A stretch of DNA of 64,000 nucleotides from Vulcanimicrobiota bacterium (GTDB lineage: Bacteria > Vulcanimicrobiota > Xenobia > Xenobiales > JADMJV01), in the NCBI GenBank assembly GCA_017307785.1, contig JAFKGI010000035.1:1-64000 (forward strand), in the 5' to 3' direction. The notes beneath the pieces were generated by a model that was not told the origin of the DNA, did not search any database, and saw only the letters and a program-made list of their open reading frames with translations. Position numbers and translations under genes: made by a program. Shown in pieces: positions 41,565-49,976 of this stretch. Numbering within the stretch: position 1 is the stretch's first letter; every line of letters starts with the position of its first letter.

Positions 41565-42512
41565 CTAGTCGGTGCCCGCACCTGCCGCCTGGATGCGTAT
41601 GCCCACGACCTCCCGATAGAAGCGAGGCATGCGTTCCAGCTGCCGCGCCAGCTGGTCGGCGGGGCAACCAGGGGTTTGATAGAGCCAGCTGCCGCGGGCC
41701 GGCCCCTCCATGCATGAGCCATAGGCCCCCAGCTCCATGATGGAAAGCGGCGAGAGATCCGGACCTTTTTTCTGGATCAGGGTCAGGTCTTGGAAAGGAC
41801 CGAGGCGAGCCAGTTCCATCAGGGCTGTGCGCGTGTGTCCCCGACCGTTGGCGACCGCCACCGACCGGCCATCTTGCACAAGGGCCGCTTCTTCATGACT
41901 CCAGTTCTGAGAACGGAGTTCTACCCGCGGACGTCCATGAACTAGCGATTGGACCCGGTTCAGGCTGTCGCGAAAGAGGGCGTAGGAACGGCCTTCGAAG
42001 TCGGCGGACACGGAGAGGTCGCAACCGAAGGAGGGGCGCACCCCTTCGACCCCCAGATAGGCGAAACGCGCTGCAGCGTCGGGACGCAGTTCCGGGGGCA
42101 GGGTATCGAAAGAGAAATCCCCGCGGGCATTGACGCCGGCATCGGGATCCAGGGCCAGGGTTAGGACACGGAAGCCGCCATAGAGCAGTGCGCCCGCGCA
42201 CATCATGCAAGGATCGAGGGTGGAGACGATGGTGCAACTCTGGGCGGGCGGCAGGCCGCTCTGGTCAAAATACCAGTCGACCAGTTGGCGCTCGCCGTGG
42301 GCGGTGGGGTCGCAGACGGCACCGTCGCAAAGCACGTGGTTGGAGGACTCGGCCAGCAGCTCGCCGGCGGGGCCCAGAAGGACCCCGCCGACGCAGAACG
42401 TGCCGCGCTCGGAGGCGCGTTCCGCTCCGCGTTGAGCCCACTCAGCGGCCTGCAACAAACTCTCGGCTTGCTCGCCCTGGCCGGGCCGAACCCCTGGATA
42501 GACCGAGTTCAC
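41565..42512 (-). CDS. Cytidine/deoxycytidylate deaminase-fold protein with C-terminal extension
   Basis: This 315-residue protein starts at GTG 42512, overlapping the nitroreductase stop (GTGA). The zinc-dependent deaminase motifs are AHGERQLV (His-x-Glu) and LDPCMMCAGALLYGG (PCxxC), as in TadA/guanine-deaminase relatives, at about 70-130. The remaining C-terminal part (about 200-315) is unusual and has no domain I recognise; it may form a second substrate-related domain. Possible substrates are cytosine-type or guanine-type bases or nucleotides. It lies between a nitroreductase-like gene and the SARP-type regulator gene in one operon. Confidence 0.82.
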   Translation of the reverse strand: MNSVYPGVRPGQGEQAESLLQAAEWAQRGAERASERGTFCVGGVLLGPAGELLAESSNHVLCDGAVCDPTAHGERQLVDWYFDQSGLPPAQSCTIVSTLDPCMMCAGALLYGGFRVLTLALDPDAGVNARGDFSFDTLPPELRPDAAARFAYLGVEGVRPSFGCDLSVSADFEGRSYALFRDSLNRVQSLVHGRPRVELRSQNWSHEEAALVQDGRSVAVANGRGHTRTALMELARLGPFQDLTLIQKKGPDLSPLSIMELGAYGSCMEGPARGSWLYQTPGCPADQLARQLERMPRFYREVVGIRIQAAGAGTD

Positions 42513-42937
42513 TGGCGGCGCAGCAGCACCACCGGGATTTCTCGGTCCGTCTTGGTCTGATAGTCGGCGTAGGGAGGCCAGATGGGCAGCATCAGGTCCC
42601 AATATTCCTTGCGTTTGGGGCCGCTGACGGTTTCGGCGCGGGCCTTGAATTTGTCCCTGGCCACCTGAACTTCCACTTCCGGATTGGCCTCCAGATTGAC
42701 ATACCAGTCGGGGTGTTGCGGAGCGCCGCCTTTGGAGGCGATGATGATGTAGCCTTCGTCCACTTTGCCGTAGATGAGGGGCATGATGCGGGGTTGGCCG
42801 GTTTTGCGGCCGATGGTCGTAAGCAGTAGGGTCTGCACCGGACCGGGGCCGCCTACTACGGTCGAATCCCAGTAGTGGCCTTTCTCGGGGTCCTGCAGAT
42901 AAAGTTCGCGGTGTTGATCAATCCATTCCATACTCAT
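42509..42937 (-). CDS. F420-type nitroreductase/quinone reductase family protein (DUF385)
   Basis: This 142-residue protein has the split-barrel features of deazaflavin-dependent nitroreductases (Ddn-like): LLLTTIGRKTGQPRIMPLIY, EGYIIIASKGGAPQHPDWYVNL and NPEVEVQV. Relatives use F420H2 or flavins to reduce quinones or nitro compounds. Whether this organism makes F420 cannot be told from the window. GGAAGG lies 7 nt before ATG 42937, deciding against upstream starts. It is coupled to the deaminase gene. Confidence 0.87.
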   Translation of the reverse strand: MSMEWIDQHRELYLQDPEKGHYWDSTVVGGPGPVQTLLLTTIGRKTGQPRIMPLIYGKVDEGYIIIASKGGAPQHPDWYVNLEANPEVEVQVARDKFKARAETVSGPKRKEYWDLMLPIWPPYADYQTKTDREIPVVLLRRQ

Positions 42938-42978
42938 CGGATGGCCTTCCATCCTCAAGGCTCGCCGTCCTATAGGGT

Positions 42979-43191
42979 TTAGAAGATCAGCACGTCCTGA
43001 TGGTTGAGCATGGCGGTCAGCACCGAAGTGAGCTCCAGGCTGAGGCGCAGGCCGGCGACCGTGAAGACTCCGCCGGTGACCAGGGAGGCGCGGCGCAGCA
43101 GGACGAGCGCGCGGGCTTTGAAGCGGGAGGCGGGAGGAGCCTGTTTGCGGGAGAGTTCCTGGTAGAGAGCTTTCTGCAGTTCGAGGGTCAC
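42979..43191 (-). CDS. Small basic protein with hydrophobic C-terminus, hypothetical
   Basis: This 70-residue protein starts at GTG 43191, chosen because AAAGGA lies 7 nt upstream; it begins MTLELQKALYQELSRKQAPP. A basic N-terminal half leads to a Ser/Thr/Leu-rich hydrophobic segment (RRASLVTGGVFTVAGLRLSL) and ends LNHQDVLIF. It may be a small membrane-associated or phage-shock-type peptide, but no family is recognised. It heads the operon with the nitroreductase, deaminase and SARP-type regulator. Confidence 0.6.
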   Translation of the reverse strand: MTLELQKALYQELSRKQAPPASRFKARALVLLRRASLVTGGVFTVAGLRLSLELTSVLTAMLNHQDVLIF

Positions 43192-43273
43192 GGTGTCGTC
43201 CTTTCTGCTGTCGGGGATGTCTCTATCTTGCATCCCCGGCGACGAGTGGACGCCAAATCATGTGAACGACTTG

Positions 43274-44344
43274 TTACAAGCTGTCCATGACCTTGAGCAT
43301 GGGAAGCATGGTGGCGACCACCGTGAAAGCGACGATCAGACCGACGAATCCAAGCATGATCGGTTCCAGAGATTTGGTGAGCACCTCCAGGCCGTGTTCC
43401 AGATCCACCTGATACATACGAGCCATGGACTCCAGCATATCACCGAGTTTGCCGCTTTCCTCGCCGGCCGCCACGGCCTGGCAGAAGGCGCCCGGAAACC
43501 CCCCGGATTCTTGCAGGGCGGTGCCGATGAGATCGCCATCTTTGACCCGTTCGCAAACGCCCTTGATGTCTTCGATGAGGCTCAGGTCGGCCGTCGCCTG
43601 ACTGGCGTAATCGAGGCTTTGCACGATGGGGATGCCGACGGAATGGAGGATGTAGAGCGTTTGGGCAAAGCGGGTTAGCGAGACGAGGCGCATGATCGGA
43701 CCGATCAGAGGGAGACTTTGAAAACGGCGCACCCACCTTAGTCTGAGCGCCGGTTGTTGCCACTGATGCTGAGCGAACAAGAGGAAGCAAGCGCCGGCCA
43801 GGGCGGCCGCCACATAGCTCAGGGGGTTGCGAATGGCGTCGCTGAAGAAGACCAGAATCTTGGTGGGAAGCGGCATTTCGGCGCCGTTGTCGGCCAGCAT
43901 CGTGAGCAGCGAACGAAAGAGCAGGGGAGGGGCCAGGGTCACCATGAGCAGACAGAAACCGCAAATGATCAGGGGGACGGTCAGAGAGCCGCGCACTTTC
44001 ATTTCGATCTGCAGTTGGCGTTCTTCCAGTTCCGCCAACTGGGTGAGGGTAGCGCCCATCTGCCCGGTCTTTTCGCCGACCGCGATCAGGCGCACGTGCA
44101 TGGGCGAGAAAAGCCAGTTCTGTTGGGACATGGCGTTGGAGAGGTAGCGTCCGGCCGAGATTTTGTTCGCCAGGTCGTTGCAAACGACGGCCATGTGGCG
44201 GTTCGGTTGCTGCTCGGCCAGCATGCCCAGAGAGCGGTCGAGCGAGACCCCGGAGTTGAACATCGCCGACAGGCTGCGAAAGAACAGGGCCAGATCGGCT
44301 CCGGAAACCGAGCGACGCATTTGCCAACGAGTGAAGAAGTTCAT
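43274..44344 (-). CDS. Type II secretion/type IV pilus inner-membrane protein (GspF/PilC family)
   Basis: This 356-residue protein begins MNFFTRWQMRRSVSG and has two T2SSF domains, each with a helical cytosolic part and membrane helices (LTVPLIICGFCLLMVTLAPP; PLSYVAAALAGACFLLFAQ; LEPIMLGFVGLIVAFTVVA). Typical motifs are LALFFRSLSAMFNSGVSLDRSL and AVAAGEESGKLGDMLES. GspF/PilC proteins form the platform that couples the assembly ATPase to pilin assembly. It is divergent from the kinase-pseudopilin operon at 44385. The length is slightly short for the family (about 400), with a reduced N-terminus. No ATPase gene is nearby. Confidence 0.9.
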   Translation of the reverse strand: MNFFTRWQMRRSVSGADLALFFRSLSAMFNSGVSLDRSLGMLAEQQPNRHMAVVCNDLANKISAGRYLSNAMSQQNWLFSPMHVRLIAVGEKTGQMGATLTQLAELEERQLQIEMKVRGSLTVPLIICGFCLLMVTLAPPLLFRSLLTMLADNGAEMPLPTKILVFFSDAIRNPLSYVAAALAGACFLLFAQHQWQQPALRLRWVRRFQSLPLIGPIMRLVSLTRFAQTLYILHSVGIPIVQSLDYASQATADLSLIEDIKGVCERVKDGDLIGTALQESGGFPGAFCQAVAAGEESGKLGDMLESMARMYQVDLEHGLEVLTKSLEPIMLGFVGLIVAFTVVATMLPMLKVMDSL

Positions 44345-44384
44345 TTTAAGGAATTCACGGCCCGTCGTGGAAAGTTCCACTCTG

Positions 44385-45782
44385 ATGCTACGATGCCTGT
44401 CGCTCGCATTGCTGTTTCTCTGGAGCTGCCCCGGTTACGCGGAGAAACGCAACTACCGGTTGGAGCCTCACACCGAGCCCCCCAAGGCCTGGGTCTACCT
44501 GATCGTGCCTGGAAAAAAGGCGGTCGAGAACGATCCGGCCCAGCAGTATGCGCCAGCGGATTTCAAATTGCGGCCCGGAGACTTGCTGGGACAGGCCGAT
44601 GGCGAACCGCTGATTACTCGGCCCTTGCCCGAGGATCAGGGGTCAATCTCGTTGGTGCTGCTGCAGTCTCACTGCCAACCGCTTGTGGTCCAGGTCGATC
44701 TTACGGCGCTGACCAGCAGTGGAAGCTACAGCTTACCCGTCGGCGGCGGAGTCTACCAGTTGACCTACGCTTCCGGGAAAGCGCGCTGGCGAGAGTGGGG
44801 AGGGCGCTACCTGCTGCCGGCGGTGGTGGGAGTCTTTGGTCTGACGGGTCTGGCCTTTCTTGTGCCCATTTACCTGGACCGACTGCGCAACCGGGAGCAG
44901 AGCCTGGCCGCTCGTGAGTTCAAGGCCATGGTGGTGACTGACCTGGTGGTGCCCAGTTCCACCGAGGATCCGCTGATCGGGTCGCGGCTGGACGATTACC
45001 GCATTCTGCAGCAGATCGGTCAGGGCGGCATGGCTCGGGTTTACCGGGGGGTTCCTGATGCTACTCTGGACGAGAGCCAGGCCGTGGCCATCAAGATCAT
45101 GAACCACGAGATGGCCAAAACGCCTGAATTGATCGAGCGCTTTGATCGTGAACGCCGGGTCTACGAAAGCCTCAATCACCCCCACATCGTCAAGGTGTTT
45201 GCGGCCGGCGAACAGGTCGGTCACTACTATATGGTGATGGAACTGATTCGCGGCCACAGCCTGCGCCAGGAGGTGGAGTCCAACGGAGTTTCTCCCAAGA
45301 AGATGTTGCGCTTGATGACGCCGGTCTTCGAAGCCGTCGCCTACGCGCATAAAAAGGGCGTGGTGCATCGAGACCTCAAGCCGGAGAACGTGATGCTCAG
45401 TCACGACGACCAGATCAAGGTGATGGATTTTGGGCTTGCTAAAACCCACGACCTGCCTCAGGTCACCGCCACCGGCTCGGTGCTGGGCACGCCCGCTTAC
45501 ATCGCCCCCGAGCAGATCAACGGAGAACTGCACCCGGCCAGCGATCAATACGCCTTGGGAGTTATGTGTTGGGAGTTCCTGACCGGACGGCGACCGTTCG
45601 AGGATGAGAACCCGGTGACTCTCATCGTCAAACACCTTTCCGAGCCCGTGCCATCGCTGGCGGAACGACGGCCCGACCTGGCCCGGTTCGCCAAAGTTTT
45701 GGAACGGATGTTGGCCAAGAAGCCCGAGGACCGCTTTCGCGACCTGGAGCACGCCCTGACTTCCTTGCGGTATACAGGATGA
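44385..45782 (+). CDS. Receptor-like Ser/Thr protein kinase (sensor-TM-kinase)
   Basis: This 465-residue protein has a signal peptide (MLRCLSLALLFLWSCPGYA), a periplasmic domain (about 22-140), one membrane helix (143-164) and a cytosolic kinase domain (about 205-460). The kinase is complete: glycine loop IGQGGMARVY, catalytic Lys in VAIKIM (about 237), VVHRDLKPENVM (HRD 328-330), VMDFGLAK (DFG 348-350) and PAYIAPEQ. The order, with the sensor at the N-terminus and the kinase at the C-terminus, is the reverse of the common PknB-type topology. It is coupled to two pseudopilin genes (ATGA), so it may control pilus or secretion assembly. Confidence 0.93.
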   Translation: MLRCLSLALLFLWSCPGYAEKRNYRLEPHTEPPKAWVYLIVPGKKAVENDPAQQYAPADFKLRPGDLLGQADGEPLITRPLPEDQGSISLVLLQSHCQPLVVQVDLTALTSSGSYSLPVGGGVYQLTYASGKARWREWGGRYLLPAVVGVFGLTGLAFLVPIYLDRLRNREQSLAAREFKAMVVTDLVVPSSTEDPLIGSRLDDYRILQQIGQGGMARVYRGVPDATLDESQAVAIKIMNHEMAKTPELIERFDRERRVYESLNHPHIVKVFAAGEQVGHYYMVMELIRGHSLRQEVESNGVSPKKMLRLMTPVFEAVAYAHKKGVVHRDLKPENVMLSHDDQIKVMDFGLAKTHDLPQVTATGSVLGTPAYIAPEQINGELHPASDQYALGVMCWEFLTGRRPFEDENPVTLIVKHLSEPVPSLAERRPDLARFAKVLERMLAKKPEDRFRDLEHALTSLRYTG

Positions 45783-46420
45783 AGCGCCGGGGCGTCACCT
45801 TGCTCGAGTTGCTCATCACCATGACGATTGTGCTGGTGGTGACGGGCTTGACCGCTCTTTTGTTGAGCAGCACCAGTCGGGCGGCCCTGCGAATCACCAT
45901 GCGCAGCGAGATGCAGCAGCAGGCCCTGACGGCCATGCAGCGACTGCTTACGGACTTGCGGCGCAGCTGCTGTTCGGGGGTGGCGATTCGTTCCGGGGCG
46001 GCCCCCGTGGCCGTGGCCATCTGCCCCTTGAAGGGGTCCGGAGTGCTCAACAACGGGGAGTTGTCGTGGAGCGATATCTTTCAGATTTACTGGTATGACG
46101 GCAGTGCTAAAACGCTGAACTGCCGTGAATGGCCGCCCGGAGCGCCGGCGGCCACGCTGGAGGAACTGGACATCACCAAGCCGCGGCGGCTGGCTCCGGG
46201 GCGCATCGCCGCGATTTTGAACGTGCCGGCCGCCCGCCAGTTCACCCTGGTTACCGGCCTGACTTCTTTCGAAATTTCCTATCCACCGGGAGGGAGCGAC
46301 GTCTTGATGATTCAGCCGGTGACCTTCAAGCTGACTCTGGAGCGCAAGGGAAATACCGGCCGCAATACTCCCGAGGTCTATACTTACCAGCGCAGTTTCT
46401 TTTTGCCGGAGCAACGATGA
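45779..46420 (+). CDS. Prepilin-type N-terminal methylation protein (pseudopilin 1)
   Basis: This 213-residue protein starts MKRRGVTLLELLITMTIVLVV, the class III prepilin signal: basic leader, cleavage after Gly5, Glu at mature position 5 (LLELL) and a hydrophobic helix. The rest is a pilin-type globular head with no close subfamily visible; the size and layout suggest a minor pseudopilin of type II secretion or a minor type IV pilin. Its ATG overlaps the kinase stop (ATGA), and its own stop overlaps the next pilin gene, giving a tightly coupled operon. Confidence 0.9.
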   Translation: MKRRGVTLLELLITMTIVLVVTGLTALLLSSTSRAALRITMRSEMQQQALTAMQRLLTDLRRSCCSGVAIRSGAAPVAVAICPLKGSGVLNNGELSWSDIFQIYWYDGSAKTLNCREWPPGAPAATLEELDITKPRRLAPGRIAAILNVPAARQFTLVTGLTSFEISYPPGGSDVLMIQPVTFKLTLERKGNTGRNTPEVYTYQRSFFLPEQR

Positions 46421-46848
46421 AGCGGCGCGGTATGACTATGCTCGAGGTGATTTTCACCGCCAGTTTGCTGGCCATCGTTTTCATGGTGCTGCTCAGTATC
46501 TTTCCCACGGCCATGTTCTCGGTGCGCCAGACCGAGCATCGTTTGACGGCCAACAACATCGCCCAGGCGGTGCTCGACGGTTGCCGCAGCGGGCCGTTCT
46601 CCAACCTGGTGGCCAATCAGACGGTGGACTTGACCACCATGGGAGCGTTGGGGATTATCCTGCGGCGGAGCAACCAGCAGGGGGACGACAAAATGGTCTA
46701 CACGCCGGTGCTCAAAGTGGCGGCCTCTCCCACTTCTACGGTGCCGCGCAACACGCTTTGTCAGTTGACGGTGGACGTTTCCTGGCACGAACGCGGCCAG
46801 ACCTTGAGGGTGACCCGAATTTTGCAGATCTCGGCCCTGAACCGTTAG
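46417..46848 (+). CDS. Prepilin-type N-terminal methylation protein (pseudopilin 2)
   Basis: This 143-residue protein starts MKRRGMTMLEVIFTASLLAI, again a class III prepilin signal with Glu5 of the mature chain and a membrane helix. It is smaller than pseudopilin 1 and resembles PilV/GspI-type minor pilins. The start ATG overlaps the previous stop (ATGA). Its stop shares TTAG with the convergent PilX-like gene. Function with the GspF/PilC protein encoded nearby is likely. Confidence 0.9.
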   Translation: MKRRGMTMLEVIFTASLLAIVFMVLLSIFPTAMFSVRQTEHRLTANNIAQAVLDGCRSGPFSNLVANQTVDLTTMGALGIILRRSNQQGDDKMVYTPVLKVAASPTSTVPRNTLCQLTVDVSWHERGQTLRVTRILQISALNR

Positions 46849-48743
46849 TATTCCGTCCAGGCGGAAATGCGGAGTTTGTCGGACTCTTTGAGGAATCGGT
46901 TGGGGTCGAAGCTGAAGGTATAGAGTTCATTCTGGCCTTTGGAGACAGCATTTCGTTCTTCCCATGTGGGAAGAATGCTGCGGTACCAGGCTTCGTGCTC
47001 GGCTGGTGAAGGCGTGTTGAAGCCGGCAGCGCCATAGTAGGCCGAGCACTTTGAGAGGCCCAGCACGGTGGTGCGGGCAATCAGGCTTTCGCGATCGGTG
47101 TAGCGCTCGACGATGGGTCCAGGAGTTCCCTCGTCTTGATAGATCATGTAGTAGACGAATTGTTGCCGGCCATTGATGGTTTCTCGCGTGATTTGGAGCA
47201 CGACGGGTTGCCACCAACGCCAGCTATTGTTGGCTTCATCGGCGCCAGGGGGCTGAATGAAGGCCCCCTGACCCGGGTTTTGCATTTGTGTGGGATCTGC
47301 CGCCGCACCACCTCCCGGTTTGCCCGGTACTTCGGAACCCGTCAAGATGTGGTCGTTTTTATCGCGCCAGGCGCCGTTCTTGTAGGCGCCTCGGACCGGG
47401 CTCCTACCATAGTCGAAGTCGGGTCCGAGGCCGGGAATGTCCACCTTGGCGGGAGCTTCTCCCGGCATCAGGGCCAAGGGATCGATGGTGCTGGGAAACT
47501 GGAGGGTGAGCTGCAGCGGGAAATACATGTCGACTTTGTTGAAAACCGGCACGCGGATGGCCAGGCAGCCCTCCATGTCGATATTCCCCTTGGTGGAGTC
47601 CAGTCCGTCGGCGATGAAGCCGCCTACCACAGTGAAGTTGCGGGCGTGGAAGTTGCCGCGGGTGTAGACCATTCCCTGGAACTGGTATTTGGCCGAAGTG
47701 GTGGAGGTCAGGCTGAGGTCGCCCTGACTGAGCAGGGCCACCGAGTCGGCCGAGGTCAGGCCACTGCCGCCCTCGACGGTGGTGGTGCCGGTTACGATCA
47801 CGGCTCCCGAGCCTTTGATGCCGCCGATGACTTTGAGGTTGCCGTTGACGTAGAGCAGAGTGTTGTCGACGTGCAGGTCTCCGTTGATGGTGACCGAGGG
47901 CCCGTCGCAGCGCACGATGCCGGTCAGGTGTTGTTCCCCCTGGATGCCGGCCGGCAGCGATTGATAGTTAAAAGTGGAGTCGCGTGCCGGATCATAAAGA
48001 TTGAAGTCAAAGTGGGGCAGCTCCAACTCGGAGTTGTAGGTGCGCACTTCGCCCCCGACCGTGGAGTTGTCGAGCACGCTGACGCCTCCGCCTGCCTGCA
48101 GGTTGCCGGCCACCCGGCTGCCCTGCTCGAGCACGGCCGCCTGGGCTTCGGTGCAATTGGTGCCGAGGTCTCCGGGTTTCAGCTGGCCCGGATCGGCGGC
48201 CACGGCTTCCAGATCCACTCCATTCAGACTGTCCAGGGCTCCCACGAAGCTGTCGGTGAGGTGGACTTTGCCGGTGGCTCCCAGCGAGAGCGTAAAATTG
48301 GGCACATAGACCACCGCTTCGCGGGTGCGTACGACGTTGCGACAGTGGGCCACAGCCACCAGGTGGACGCGCTTGCCGGGGACCTTGCCCTCTTTGAGCA
48401 GCTTGCCGTCCGGCCAGGCGGGGAGAAAATTGTCATTGTCGTTGCGAGTGGAATACGGCACGCCCTGCGTTTTGTTGAAGGTCAGGCGCACGCCGGAGCC
48501 TTCGACCGGACCGTCATATTCGATCTTGGTAGAGGCCGTGCTGCCCCAGGTCGGGTCCTTCATGAGCTCGGCCAGGCTCTGCTGAATGGCCGAGTCGGCC
48601 AGTAAGGAGGCGGTCTGGGCATTCTCGGAGCGCAACAGCATCTGCACGTTGACCGAGGAGGTGGTGCCCACCGTCAGCACGGCCAGCAGCGCCACGGCGA
48701 TGACGCACACGGCTCCGGCCAGCGAACTCCCCCGTCTTCTCAT
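46845..48743 (-). CDS. PilX-like minor pilin/assembly protein with right-handed beta-helix (bactofilin-like) region
   Basis: This 632-residue protein begins MRRRGSSLAGAVCVIAVALL, a basic leader plus membrane helix as in PilX/GspK-like minor pilins, though without the Glu5 signature. The middle (about 170-400) has repeated beta-helix-type turns (NGDLHVDNTLLYVNGNLKVIG, quoted in part as VNGNLKVIGGIKGSGAVIV), like polymer-forming or autotransporter-like helices. A Cys/Trp-rich C-terminal domain follows. It may form a pilus tip or sheath element. A leaderless TACACT box precedes the ATG. It ends tail-to-tail with the pseudopilin operon. Confidence 0.7.
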   Translation of the reverse strand: MRRRGSSLAGAVCVIAVALLAVLTVGTTSSVNVQMLLRSENAQTASLLADSAIQQSLAELMKDPTWGSTASTKIEYDGPVEGSGVRLTFNKTQGVPYSTRNDNDNFLPAWPDGKLLKEGKVPGKRVHLVAVAHCRNVVRTREAVVYVPNFTLSLGATGKVHLTDSFVGALDSLNGVDLEAVAADPGQLKPGDLGTNCTEAQAAVLEQGSRVAGNLQAGGGVSVLDNSTVGGEVRTYNSELELPHFDFNLYDPARDSTFNYQSLPAGIQGEQHLTGIVRCDGPSVTINGDLHVDNTLLYVNGNLKVIGGIKGSGAVIVTGTTTVEGGSGLTSADSVALLSQGDLSLTSTTSAKYQFQGMVYTRGNFHARNFTVVGGFIADGLDSTKGNIDMEGCLAIRVPVFNKVDMYFPLQLTLQFPSTIDPLALMPGEAPAKVDIPGLGPDFDYGRSPVRGAYKNGAWRDKNDHILTGSEVPGKPGGGAAADPTQMQNPGQGAFIQPPGADEANNSWRWWQPVVLQITRETINGRQQFVYYMIYQDEGTPGPIVERYTDRESLIARTTVLGLSKCSAYYGAAGFNTPSPAEHEAWYRSILPTWEERNAVSKGQNELYTFSFDPNRFLKESDKLRISAWTEY

Positions 48744-48749
48744 CTCCCT

Positions 48750-48755
48750 AGTGTA
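48750..48755 (-). promoter_or_regulatory. -10 box of a leaderless promoter (PilX-like gene)
   Basis: TACACT on the minus strand is followed by AGGGAG and ATG 48743. AGGGAG could also act as a ribosome-binding site but would be too close. Confidence 0.5.
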
Positions 48756-48798
48756 GCACAAAAGTAGGACCCGGTTGGCCGGTCCAGAACGATTCTAA

Positions 48799-49185
48799 GT
48801 GCCACTTTATGAAGGCCGCTGTCACTGCGGCGCTCTGACCCTGAGTTACACGACTGCCTCCGAGCCCGGCGCGATTCAGCCGCGCGCCTGCGACTGCTCC
48901 TACTGCACCCGCCAGGGCGCGATGTATGTTTCCGATCCGGCCGGCTCTTTGTCTCTAGCGGGGGAGCCTCGGATTTATCGGCAAGGAGAAGAGCGGGCCG
49001 AGTTTTTGAGCTGCGGGCGCTGTGGGGTTCTGCTGGCGGTGGTTCACCAGCAGCGAGGCGCGGTCAACGTGCGTTGCCTGGAGCGCTTCGCCGAGTTCGG
49101 CTCTCCGGTGGCGGTATCACCGCAGCAGTTGAGTGCCGACGAGAAGGTGGCGCGCTGGCTGGCCAACTGGACCCCACTGCTTTGA
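48799..49185 (+). CDS. GFA/CENP-V family zinc protein (second copy)
   Basis: This 128-residue protein starts at GTG 48799 (MPLYEGRCHCGALTLSY). The GFA zinc ligands are CHCG near residue 8, CDCSYCTRQG about 32-41 and SCGRCGVLL about 72-80. It is related to, but clearly diverged from, the GFA protein at 1511-1927, so these are not a recent duplicate. The upstream intergenic region holds an imperfect palindrome (GGACCCGG/CCGGTCC, about 48767-48785) shared with the divergent PilX-like gene. It overlaps the next gene (TTG within the stop). Confidence 0.8.
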   Translation: MPLYEGRCHCGALTLSYTTASEPGAIQPRACDCSYCTRQGAMYVSDPAGSLSLAGEPRIYRQGEERAEFLSCGRCGVLLAVVHQQRGAVNVRCLERFAEFGSPVAVSPQQLSADEKVARWLANWTPLL

Positions 49186-49976
49186 GAAGGCTGTGTTTTT
49201 TTCTGCTGCTGACCGGGCTGGGAGGCACGGTTCCCAGCAGCGTCGGGGCTTTTCCCCCGGAGGGGGCGCTGCTGATCATGAATCGCTCGGAGGTGACTCT
49301 GCGCTGGAAGTTGCCGCGTGGAGCTTTTACGGCGGAACTGTGGTCGCAGGGCAGCAAGCGCATGGAGGCCGTCGTTTCCGATGCTTCCTGGACGGTTCCG
49401 GTGAGTCGAGGCCAGAACTACGGCTGGATTCTGCGCAATTCGAGCGGGATCGTTCAGCAAGGTCGCTTCGGTGTGGCCGAGGAGGCGACGTTCAGCGCCA
49501 ATGGACGCGATGGCACAGCGGGACGTCCGGGTCCGGCCGGCGGTCCCGGTCAGCCGGGAACCAATGGTGGCCAGATCGAGGCGGAACTGCAGCGCGATGA
49601 GGCCGGGATGCATCTGCGCATTCGCTCCCGGGACCAGAACTTGCATTATCTGTTTGTGGATTCGGACGTGCGCTTTGCCATCTCGGCCCGCGGTGGTAAC
49701 GGAGGAGATGGCGCGGCCGGAGATGACTTTCGCGGCTATCAGGCGGCGGTGGGGCACGACGGCGGAGCGGCCGGCTGGGGCGGGTCCGTCAAGGTGACCA
49801 CTTACAATGCGCCCTGGCGGCAGTATTTGGAGGTGGATCTGACTCCGGGCACCCCGGGAGCGGGCGGTAAGGGCGGGAAATACCGAGTGTTGTCCACCCA
49901 AGAAGAGGTGGCTCCCGACGGCAAGGGTGGCAAGCCTGGCCAGGGCGGACGGGTCGATACGCGCCTGGGTCCCTAA
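49182..49976 (+). CDS. Exported collagen-like Gly-rich protein
   Basis: This 264-residue protein starts at TTG 49182, overlapping the GFA stop (TTGA); a signal peptide (MRRLCFFLLLTGLGG and following) is plausible, giving the start. A beta-rich N-terminal part is followed by collagen-like Gly-x-y stretches (GRDGTAGRPGPAGGPGQPG, about 110-130; GNGGDGAAGDD; GTPGAGGKGGK near the C-terminus). This suggests a secreted, possibly trimeric or surface protein. The TTG start is unusual but supported by the signal sequence. Its stop shares CTAA with the antiporter gene. Confidence 0.7.
   Translation: MRRLCFFLLLTGLGGTVPSSVGAFPPEGALLIMNRSEVTLRWKLPRGAFTAELWSQGSKRMEAVVSDASWTVPVSRGQNYGWILRNSSGIVQQGRFGVAEEATFSANGRDGTAGRPGPAGGPGQPGTNGGQIEAELQRDEAGMHLRIRSRDQNLHYLFVDSDVRFAISARGGNGGDGAAGDDFRGYQAAVGHDGGAAGWGGSVKVTTYNAPWRQYLEVDLTPGTPGAGGKGGKYRVLSTQEEVAPDGKGGKPGQGGRVDTRLGP

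Noticed and set aside
42979..43233. A longer small gene starting at ATG 43233
   Set aside because: The extension adds a charged, poorly structured N-terminus, whereas AAAGGA 7 nt before GTG 43191 gives a better start.
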